From contig JAGLOT010000016.1 in assembly GCA_023137655.1 (NCBI GenBank), forward strand, positions 1-8,984: DNA of 8,984 bases, given 5' to 3'. The stretch comes from Nanobdellota archaeon (GTDB lineage: Archaea > Nanobdellota > Nanobdellia > Woesearchaeales > BS150m-G63). Below the pieces are notes generated by a model, which did not search any database, was not told the origin of the DNA, and worked only from the letters and a program-made list of their open reading frames with translations. Within the stretch, counting starts at the first letter, position 1. Each line of letters starts with the position of its first letter. A program made the translations under genes and the position numbers. Shown here piece after piece: positions 6,001 through 8,984 of the stretch.

Positions 6001-8984
6001 CTCTGATAATAGTTATGATGGAGAATATATTGAAGTTCCAACAGATTGGATAAGGCACAGTTATCCAACCTATTCACATAATGGACCACCATATGTAGTT
6101 GTAAATGAACATGACTATTACACACAAGCTGTAAGTGTAGATTCAAGTCAAACTTATACCTTAAGTATGTATATGAGAAATTATTCTTCACCTGGTTATG
6201 GAAGAATGCATGTTAACTGGTTTAACAGTTTATATCCAAGTGATACTACAGCAAACAAATCATTATCCTATTTGGGTTCCACAATGGATTGTGGTGAACC
6301 ATATAATTGTACAGGTTTAATATATTTAGATGATATAACTGCACTAAATCAAAGTAGAAAAACTTTGACAGTGGATAGTTTATCAGGTTCTTCTTATGCT
6401 GAAATTGTTCTTACAACAGATGCAAATAATACTCTTGCTCAAATTGCAGAAGTTCAATTTGAACAAAAAGATTATGCAAGTGTATTTTATAATGGACATA
6501 GATTGCCTGGAACATTAGCTTATCCAGTTTCAAGAATTGGAAAAGACAGATTAGAATTAGATGAAGGAACAGTTGCAATGTTTGTAAAACCTGTTTGGGA
6601 TTCTAATTATACAAGTTTGGAAGATAATGTTTTCTTTAATGTAAAGTCAAGCAATGTAGATGTCTTTATGTTTGAAGTAAGTAATGAATCCTTAATCTTT
6701 AGTTTAATGGATGAAGTTTATAGTATTGAAAAAGACATTAGTGATTGGGAAGCTGGTGATTGGCATTATATTGCAGCAACCTGGAATCCTAATGGATTAA
6801 GTATTACAGTTGATGGAGATACTGATACAAGTGTTGCTAGTGTTTCATTTGGAAGTTTAGATATTAGTAGTTCAGATATTTATGTTGGAAGTAATGCGGA
6901 TGGCGAAATACAAGCAAATGCATACATAGATGATTTTGCAATATTTGATTATAAAAGATCTGTAAGTGAATTAAATGAATTTTATACAAATTTAGATACT
7001 TCATATATTGAAGAACCAATTACAATTAATACAACAACTTATGATGTTAATTTAACTCCTGCAAATGATTTCTTTGGAGAACAAAGAGCATTCTTTTATG
7101 CAGAAGATAATTATACAAAGGTTTCAAGTAATTTAGTTAATTTAAATGTGACCCCAATTGATGATGCTCCAAGATTTAATTCAAGTAATTCAATAGTTGA
7201 TCAATCATGGTGGGTAAATCAAAATAAATCAATTGATTTGGCTGATGTACTTTATGATGTAGATGGTAGTGGAGTCTTAACATATTCAATTAATTTCTTA
7301 GATGGTTCTGGAAATTTAAATTTAACATATAGTGGAACAACCATAATACTAATACCTGATGAAGATTGGACAGGTATTGAAGAAATATCTATTATAGGTT
7401 CAGATGGAACCTCACAAAAGACTTCAAATGTATTTAATGTAACAGTTTATTTTAATTGGTTAAATGATACTTGGGTTGAGGGAGTATATTATGCTAATAA
7501 TTATAGTAATGCATTGACAGAGATTTATCAGACAGAAATTAATGAATCTAATATCACAAGTTTAAATAATAATTTAATTAGTGGTTCATATATCTTTAAT
7601 TCAAATATTTCAAACAGTAACCTTACAAATTCAAATGTAACAAATTCAACTTTAGAAGATATTAATTTAGTGGATGCAGTTGTTGTTAATGCATATATTG
7701 ATCCATCAGATGTTACAAATTCTGTTATTACAGGAAATACTCAGATTATAGATTCTTTTGTATTGAATTCAGAAATTGATAATAGTAATATAACAAATTC
7801 ATATATTTATAATTGGATTGTAGAAGATGCAAATATAACAGATGATATGCTATGTTTGGGAAGAATATATAATTTAGATAATGATTTATTAAAAAATAAA
7901 ACTTCAGGTGCTTGTGAGTATTTACCCGATTTAATTAATTATGATCCTTTGATAAGTTCATTATCTGTTTCAATTGATGATAGTAGTGATGTTGCTAGTG
8001 CACAATTCACAATATCGGACCATAACTTTGATAGTTCTTCTTGGAATGAAAGTGTAGTTTATACTATTGATTGGGGGGCTGGTTCAGATACTGTAGATGA
8101 TGTTAATAGTGAAGGTCAAATACCTACAAGATCATCTGTTCCTTATACCTCAACTGCAAATTATAATGTGGTTATAACATTAGAAGATTTAGAAGAAAAA
8201 ACAGATGTTGAAACAAGAAGTATTTCTGTTACAGTTGCAGGTAGTAGCCCATCCACACCTGGAGGTTCTAGTGGTGGAAGTTCTGGAGGTTCTAGTGGTG
8301 GAAGTAGTTCAAGTAGTGATGACGATGATGAAGAGGATACTAGTTCAAATTATGCGGGTCAGGCAACAGCAGGAACAACGGTAAGTTGTAATGATGGAAT
8401 CAGAAATCAAGGGGAAGAAGGGGTAGATTGTGGAGGTCCATGTAATTCATGTTCAGCTACAACTGCAGAAGAAGGAAGCCTTATACCTTATTTAATTGGA
8501 GTTATTGTATTATTGATAGCAATTATTGCATTTATATTCTTTATACCTAAAAAGAGAAAACAAGTTTTAAGAGAAACAGTAGATTCTGGATTAAAGGCAG
8601 TTACACAAGCAACACACATTAAAACAGATATTCCACATATTTCTGCAGCTAGAACTATGGATGTATTTGCAGCATTAAGAGCTTATATTGGAGCAAGATT
8701 AAGAAGTGGTTATGATAAGGCCCATATTAAAGAAACTTTGATGTTAAGAGGTTGGCCTGAAGAAGTAGTTGATGTTGCACTAGATGGTTCTAAAGAATTA
8801 GAAGGTAAACTGAATGATGTAGAAATCTATATTAGAAATTCATTTGCTGCTGGCTATAAATTGAAACAGATTAAATCTGCTTTAATGGAACAAGGATGGT
8901 CAGAAGGAATTACTGATTTATTATTGTTTGAGGTTCATAGGCCTACAAATAATAGAAAACATTTGAGAGAATATATTGATTATA
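1..8984 (+). CDS. Giant multidomain cell-surface protein, partial at both ends
   Basis: One frame (codons from base 2 to base 8983) is open for 2994 codons; base 1 ends an upstream codon and base 8984 starts the next. Neither the start codon and signal peptide nor the stop is in the window. The protein is a chain of beta-sandwich modules (Ig-like, FN3-like, cadherin-like, PKD-like), with a LamG/carbohydrate-binding-like insert, a pentapeptide beta-helix, one transmembrane helix (about 2827-2848), a KKRK stop-transfer patch and a cytoplasmic helical tail. That order implies an exported N terminus and a cytosolic C terminus, so a signal peptide is expected upstream. It is rich in Asn, Ser, Thr, Tyr, Asp and Glu and poor in Lys and Arg until the tail. 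No catalytic motif was recognised, so adhesion or surface-layer function is inferred from the modules. In-frame TGA never occurs, so there is no sign of UGA recoding. The family is not one I can name. Confidence 0.97.
2..160 (+). other. Tail end of an upstream B-type Ig-like repeat (repeat 0)
   Basis: Residues 1-53 hold the last third of a B unit: a G-D-T-W-K-C segment (Cys24) followed by a short loop with C-D-E-Y-T-C (Cys29, Cys34) and a final beta strand. It aligns with the G-E-x-W-K-C...D-G-Y ends of the next repeats (Cys248, Cys469). Its partner cysteine lies upstream of the window, so the repeat array must extend further toward the N terminus. Confidence 0.75.
161..820 (+). repeat. Composite surface repeat 1 (A unit + B unit), about 220 residues
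   Basis: Residues 54-273. The A unit begins after Pro54 and shows V-G-D...F-T-I-N-W (Trp81), then Cys97 and Cys108 in a C-N-x9-G-C pattern and a second C-D-D-E-E-V-C pair (Cys145, Cys151), closing on an N-F-S-V-N-H strand. The B unit starts near residue 164 and is Ig-like: Cys190, a W-Y-K core strand (Trp217) and W-K-C (Cys248) followed by S-D-G-Y. The 58-residue Cys190-Cys248 spacing with a tryptophan between is the arrangement of an Ig-fold disulfide. Role: extracellular spacer or adhesive module (inferred). Sequons such as Asn171 and Asn174 suggest glycosylation. Confidence 0.75.
821..1495 (+). repeat. Composite surface repeat 2 (A unit + B unit), about 225 residues
   Basis: Residues 274-498. 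The A unit shows G-G-D-A-E-F-S-I-E-W (Trp301), then C-N-x8-G-C (Cys315, Cys325) and two further cysteines (Cys332, Cys343). The B unit opens near the H-A-P-N strand and has Cys412, T-W-Y (Trp438) and Y-W-K-C (Cys469) followed by D-G-Y. Starts of repeats 1 and 2 are 220 residues apart. Sequence identity between copies is low outside the anchor residues, so this is an old protein-level duplication rather than a recent DNA duplication. Confidence 0.75.
1496..2149 (+). repeat. Composite surface repeat 3 (A unit + B unit), about 218 residues
   Basis: Residues 499-716. The A unit has V-G-E-G...F-T-I-N-W (Trp526), then C-R-x9-G-C (Cys542, Cys553), closing on G-V-N-H (compare S-V-N-H in repeat 1 and Y-I-N-H in repeat 2). 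The B unit has Cys629, a K-W-Y-K strand (Trp661) and I-K-C (Cys692), where the usual tryptophan before Lys-Cys is replaced by Ile. It lacks the second cysteine pair seen in the A units of repeats 1 and 2. It is the last of the tandem array; the following domain is a different Ig-like type. Confidence 0.73.
2150..2734 (+). other. Ig-like domain with a long internal insertion
   Basis: Residues 717-911. The first strands (S-G-T-I-N-T-N-N-V-S-I-I-G-Y, about 728-741) and the last strands (N-G-W-F-N-I-S...G-A-N-N-I-G-V-R-S-V-R-D, about 865-889, then a V-V-Y-D strand) together look like a single bacterial/archaeal Ig-like domain. About 110 residues between them do not belong to that fold. The inserted part contains G-R-F-V-E-F...H-D-R-T-Y-F-E-R-Y-E-I (806-824) and predicted beta strands. 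I do not recognise a named family for the insert; it could be a small beta-barrel. The domain ends in D-N-I-K-P, a usual inter-domain joint. Confidence 0.55.
2735..3049 (+). other. Ig-like domain with a D-V-A-G-N end
   Basis: Residues 912-1016. It begins after the K-P joint and ends with G-E-Y-T-L-N-F-S-V-E-D-V-A-G-N (about 991-1004), the typical last two strands of extracellular Ig-like repeats in prokaryotic surface proteins. Cys971 and Cys981 flank a short hairpin and may form a local disulfide. Several sequons are present. Role: structural spacer (inferred). Confidence 0.6.
3050..3427 (+). other. Fibronectin type III-like domain, first of a pair
   Basis: Residues 1017-1142. The core shows F-A-I-G-T-x2-Y-P-x-S-G-W-x4-E-W (about 1059-1077) followed by a strand leading to I-Y-I-A-N-V-R-Y-R-M-K-N-W-T-R-W-S (about 1356-region bases 3344-3394), which matches the FN3 pattern of a Y-x-V-R-x-R strand followed by a Trp-Ser hairpin. 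FN3 domains are non-catalytic protein-protein or spacer modules. The assignment is by eye and the fold, not a family profile, is the basis. Confidence 0.6.
3428..3763 (+). other. Fibronectin type III-like domain, second of a pair
   Basis: Residues 1143-1254. It carries I-N-V-D-W-T-E-A-E-D (about 1169-1178), then I-S-A-G-T-x2-Y-P-x-S-G-W-x4-E-W (1187-1205), and Y-Y-F-T-V-A-A-I-S-N (about 1228-1237), the FN3 Y-x-F-x-V-x-A strand. The G-T...E-W motif repeats that of the preceding domain exactly 128 residues later, so the two are a duplicated pair. It ends on a D-Q-T-M-P joint. Confidence 0.62.
3764..4117 (+). other. Four-cysteine Ig-like domain
   Basis: Residues 1255-1372. After D-Q-T-M-P comes V-S-I-V-S-V-A-N-D, then N-D-G-Q-T-L-V-E-I-S-G (1280-1290) and four cysteines: Cys1296, Cys1316, Cys1329 and Cys1345. 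The last lies in Y-H-I-L-C-Q-D, a strand like the final strand of other Ig-like repeats but with Cys. The spacing suggests two disulfides pinning a variant beta sandwich, which would fit an extracellular location. Function unknown; probably structural. Confidence 0.55.
4118..4441 (+). other. Isolated B-type Ig-like unit
   Basis: Residues 1373-1480. It has the same order of landmarks as the B halves of the N-terminal repeats: a D-D-x-L-x-C strand (Cys1406), Y-x-D-x-D-G, a Q-W-L-V-N-G strand (Trp1428) and a D-T-I-I-C strand (Cys1456), then W-D-V and a closing V-Y-V-N-N strand. The Cys-Cys spacing is 50 residues against 57-63 in the N-terminal copies. No A unit precedes it, so the B unit can exist alone. 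Confidence 0.62.
4442..4747 (+). other. FN3-like domain with an acidic W-T-D-S-x-D-A-D loop
   Basis: Residues 1481-1582. It opens with P-S-T-P-V-I-L-I-P-T, then I-A-F-D-W-T-D-S-I-D-A-D-E-E-D (about 1501-1515) and Y-W-I-H-V-F, and closes with W-V-D-G-N-Y-S-V-Y-V-S-A-C-D (1672-region bases 4658-4696). The last strand resembles the FN3 Y-x-V-x-V-x-A pattern. Two cysteines in A-C-D-T-D-I-C are close enough to pair. The Asp-rich loop could bind calcium, but that is only a suggestion. Confidence 0.55.
4748..5041 (+). other. Ig-like domain (D-E-V-G-N type)
   Basis: Residues 1583-1680. It begins A-P-S-V-I-I-D-S-P-L-N-N-T and ends G-N-Y-T-V-T-A-Y-A-Q-D-E-V-G-N (about 1654-1668), the standard start and end of bacterial/archaeal Ig-like surface repeats, at the usual length of about 95 residues. 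No cysteines. Several sequons. Spacer or adhesive role inferred. Confidence 0.65.
5042..5368 (+). other. Ig-like domain (G-R-Y-D-L-I-V-T-A-K-D type)
   Basis: Residues 1681-1789. It follows the S-A-P joint and ends with Q-G-R-Y-D-L-I-V-T-A-K-D-Y-W-N-N (about 1762-1777), then a strand leading to V-D-R-S-P-P. The order of strands is like the preceding domain but with a tryptophan-rich start (N-N-W-K-F-R-E-Q-W). No cysteines and no catalytic motif. Confidence 0.58.
5369..5716 (+). other. Ig-like domain (Y-D-L-A-G-N type)
   Basis: Residues 1790-1905. It lies between the D-R-S-P-P and S-T-P-P joints and closes with V-I-T-W-R-V-I-A-Y-D-L-A-G-N (about 1878-1891). Slightly longer than its neighbours. 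The central part (I-D-K-D-I-T-Y-F-Q-Y) is compatible with a beta sandwich. No cysteines. Confidence 0.58.
5714..5851 (+). other. N-terminal half of a split cadherin-like domain
   Basis: Residues 1905-1950. After T-P-P the sequence I-D-D-I-T-W-D-E-D-E-S-Y-N-L-L-N-L (1913-1929), then F-R-D-I-D-G-D-T-L-K-Y-T-S-T (1933-1946), is the classic first half of a cadherin-like / Ig-like tandem repeat, with the D-x-D-G-D calcium-type loop. The expected second half (V-x-L-T-P...F-x-G...A-x-D...V-T-P-x-D-D-A-P) does not follow here; it appears about 380 residues later, after the LamG-like insert. Confidence 0.62.
5852..6988 (+). other. LamG-like (concanavalin-type) lectin fold, inserted and itself carrying a module
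   Basis: Residues 1951-2329. The first strand L-L-Y-E-S-F-D-N (1953-1960) and a D-x-N-N-G loop look like the opening of a LamG/jelly-roll domain; its body resumes at about 2157 with E-G-T-V-A-M-F-V-K-P-V-W (2188-2199), G-D-W-H-Y-I-A-A-T-W (about 2252-2261), L-S-I-T-V-D-G-D, I-Y-V-G-S-N, and ends Y-I-D-D-F-A-I-F-D-Y-K-R-S-V-S-E-L (2308-2324). That run of strands is the usual signature of LamG-like domains in microbial surface proteins, which bind carbohydrates or matrix proteins. No catalytic residues were seen. Residues 1994-2156 form a separate module described next. Confidence 0.72.
5981..6469 (+). other. Carbohydrate-binding-like module (galactose-binding-type jelly roll)
   Basis: Residues about 1994-2156, lying within the LamG-like region. 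The start L-L-L-N-G-D-F-S (1994-2001), a P-x-D-W loop, V-S-V-D-S-S-Q-T-Y-T-L-S-M-Y-M-R (2124-region, bases 6134-6178), and a closing strand A-E-I-A-E-V-Q-F-E-Q-like segment near 2148-2155 match the order seen in CBM4/9-type and related sugar-binding modules. The segment L-A-Q-I-A-E-V-Q-F-E-Q is typical of the last strand before a LamG body. Cys2057 and Cys2063 flank G-E-P-Y-N. The sugar bound, if any, cannot be told. Confidence 0.58.
6989..7171 (+). other. C-terminal half of the split cadherin-like domain
   Basis: Residues 2330-2390. After a short joint comes T-Y-D-V-N-L-T-P-A-N-D-F-F-G-E (2346-2360), F-F-Y-A-E-D-N-Y (2364-2371) and V-N-L-N-V-T-P-I-D-D-A-P (2379-2390), which is the second half of a cadherin-like tandem repeat. 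There is no room for a first half directly upstream because that space is the end of the LamG-like fold, so it most simply completes the half-domain at residues 1905-1950. Confidence 0.62.
7166..7450 (+). other. Second cadherin-like domain, uninterrupted
   Basis: Residues 2389-2483. It starts at D-A-P-R-F, has S-I-D-L-A-D-V-L-Y-D-V-D-G-S-G-V-L-T-Y-S-I (about 2410-2430), I-L-I-P-D-E-D-W-T-G-I-E (2449-2460), a G-S-D-G-T strand and a closing V-F-N-V-T-V. This is the same fold and landmark order as the split domain just before it, here at the normal length of about 95 residues, which supports reading the previous one as interrupted. Confidence 0.65.
7547..7843 (+). repeat. Pentapeptide-repeat beta-helix, about 19 coils
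   Basis: Residues about 2516-2614. A hydrophobic residue (I, L or V) recurs every five residues at 2521, 2526, 2531 and on to 2576, then after one extra residue at 2582, 2587, 2592, 2597, 2602, 2607 and 2612. The position two before is often Ser or Ala and the position one before often Asn, fitting the A-(D/N)-L-x-x pentapeptide pattern; examples are S-N-I-S-N, S-N-L-T-N, S-N-V-T-N. Such repeats fold as a right-handed quadrilateral beta-helix. Here it would be an extracellular rod near the membrane-proximal end. The DNA shows the matching 15-base rhythm around 7600-7650. Two cysteines after it (Cys2618, Cys2638) may cap the helix. Confidence 0.78.
7943..8236 (+). other. PKD-like domain
   Basis: Residues 2648-2745. 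The segment V-V-Y-T-I-D-W-G-A-G-S-D-T (2685-2697) stands where PKD domains have Y-x-W-D-F-G-D-G-S, and V-P-Y-T-S-T-A-N-Y-N-V-V-I-T-L-E-D (2713-2729) stands where they have H-x-Y...G-x-Y-x-V-x-L-x-V-x-D. The length is right for PKD. The glycine-aspartate of the consensus is G-A here, so the match is diverged. PKD modules are extracellular beta-sandwich spacers. It holds the last sequon of the protein (Asn2682). Confidence 0.6.
8237..8347 (+). other. Low-complexity stalk: Gly/Ser run then acidic run
   Basis: Residues 2746-2782. A S-S-P-S-T-P start leads into repeated G-G-S-S units, a five-serine run (2768-2772) and a seven-residue acidic run (2773-2779, D-D-D-D-E-E-D). This has no fold and looks like a flexible spacer lifting the ectodomain from the membrane; the Ser/Thr could be O-glycosylated (inferred). 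It has no N-x-S/T sequon. Confidence 0.85.
8261..8308 (+). repeat. 24-base tandem direct repeat, two copies
   Basis: Copy one covers 8261-8284 and copy two 8285-8308; they match at 22 of 24 positions, the first 21 bases being identical. Each encodes G-G-S-S-G-G-S-S. Near-identical DNA, in contrast to the diverged protein repeats elsewhere, points to recent slippage or duplication, so stalk length probably varies between strains. Confidence 0.9.
8381..8458 (+). other. Membrane-proximal five-cysteine motif (C-x-D-G...D-C-G-G-P-C-x-x-C)
   Basis: Residues 2794-2819 hold Cys2796, then N-D-G-I-x-N-Q-G-E-x-G-V-D (2797-2809) and C-G-G-P-C-N-S-C (Cys2810, Cys2814, Cys2817). I count four cysteines here, an even number that could form two disulfides. 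This C-x-D-G-x-x-N-x-x-E-x-G-x-D-C-G-G-x-C motif recurs in unrelated surface and secreted proteins, usually as a short cross-linked knot; its role is not established. It lies 10 residues before the transmembrane helix, immediately outside the membrane. Confidence 0.75.
8480..8545 (+). other. C-terminal transmembrane helix with KKRK stop-transfer patch
   Basis: Residues 2827-2848 (L-I-P-Y-L-I-G-V-I-V... to F-F-I) are 22 almost wholly hydrophobic residues, the only such stretch in the window. Lys-Lys-Arg-Lys at 2850-2853 follows at once, giving the positive-inside orientation: everything before is outside, everything after is cytosolic. The helix is followed by a long tail, so this is not a cleaved sorting signal such as LPXTG or PGF. 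Confidence 0.92.
8546..8662 (+). other. Juxtamembrane cytoplasmic linker
   Basis: Residues 2849-2887 join the membrane helix to the helical repeats. The segment is basic at its start (KKRK, then Arg) and of mixed, probably helical character (V-L-R-E-T-V-D-S-G-L-K-A-V). It has no sequon and no recognisable kinase, HAMP or nucleotide-binding motif. Confidence 0.6.
8663..8983 (+). repeat. Cytoplasmic helical repeats of 48 residues, third copy cut by the window end
   Basis: Copy one (about residues 2888-2935) has L-R-A-Y-I (Tyr2895), G-Y (2903-2904), I-K (2909-2910), G-W-P-E (2917-2920) and V-D. Copy two (about 2936-2983) has V-E-I-Y-I (Tyr2943), G-Y (2951-2952), I-K (2957-2958), G-W-S-E (2965-2968) and T-D. 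All landmarks shift by exactly 48. The window stops at L-R-E-Y-I-D-Y, whose Tyr2991 is again 48 after Tyr2943, so a third copy begins here. Predicted fold: two or three short amphipathic helices per unit. Similar G-Y...G-W units occur in DPANN and candidate-phyla membrane proteins as far as I recall; no function is established. A docking site for a cytosolic partner is plausible. Confidence 0.8.

Noticed and set aside
5952..6191. A 79-codon open frame on the minus strand
   Set aside because: It is antisense to the carbohydrate-binding-like module. Its composition (Asn, Leu, His, Tyr) is what the reverse complement of this coding sequence gives, and no family is recognisable.
7547..7843. CRISPR-like or satellite repeat suggested by the 15-base rhythm
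   Set aside because: The period is 15 bases with no conserved repeat-spacer alternation, and it is explained by pentapeptide repeats in the open frame.
8480..8545. A cleaved cell-wall sorting signal (LPXTG, or archaeal PGF type)
   Set aside because: No LPXTG or PGF motif precedes the helix, and about 140 residues of structured tail follow it, so it is a permanent membrane anchor.
1..8984. UGA or other stop-codon recoding
   Set aside because: No in-frame TGA, TAA or TAG occurs in 2994 codons, so there is no sign of reassignment in this window.
8849..8984. End of the gene close to the window edge
   Set aside because: The last bases still read in frame into a third 48-residue repeat, and no stop or terminator hairpin is present.

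Overview
The whole window is the inside of one giant gene. Plus-strand frame 2 (first full codon at base 2) stays open for 2994 codons with no stop, start and end both lying outside the window. I translated it line by line and found no frameshift, no intergenic space, no RNA gene, no mobile element and no promoter or terminator. The product is a secreted, single-pass, C-terminally anchored cell-surface protein of well over 300 kDa. Residue numbers below count from the codon at bases 2-4, so residue r starts at base 3r-1.

Organism: AT-rich DNA (by eye about one third GC), arginine written almost only as AGA/AGG, common ATA isoleucine codons, dense N-x-S/T sequons in the exported part and none in the predicted cytoplasmic tail. 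The modular style (W-K-C...D-G-Y Ig-like units, a C-x-D-G...D-C-G-G-P-C motif next to the membrane, a tail of G-Y...G-W helical repeats) is what I associate with uncultivated DPANN archaea of the Woesearchaeota/Pacearchaeota kind. A candidate-phyla (Patescibacteria) bacterium is the main alternative. This is inference from style, not a database match.

Layout, N to C: (1) bases 2-2149, the end of one and then three full composite beta-sandwich repeats of about 220 residues, each an A unit (F-[TS]-I-[NE]-W, then a Cys pair) plus a B unit (Ig-like, Cys...W-Y...W/I-K-C). (2) Bases 2150-5716, a string of Ig-like and fibronectin-III-like domains, including an Ig-like domain with a long internal insertion, an FN3-like pair with a duplicated motif, a four-cysteine Ig-like domain and a stray B unit. 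(3) Bases 5714-7450, a cadherin-like domain apparently split by a LamG-like lectin fold that itself carries a carbohydrate-binding-like module, followed by a second cadherin-like domain. (4) Bases 7547-7843, a pentapeptide-repeat beta-helix of about 19 coils. (5) Bases 7943-8458, a PKD-like domain, a Gly/Ser then Asp/Glu stalk and a five-cysteine motif. (6) Bases 8480-8983, a transmembrane helix, a basic stop-transfer patch and a cytoplasmic tail with 48-residue helical repeats, the third just beginning when the window ends.

Taken together: a long, probably glycosylated fibre whose modules look suited to binding sugars or other cells, held in the membrane by one helix, with a repeated intracellular helical tail that could bind a partner. 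I see no catalytic domain. Binding targets and any signalling role are inference.
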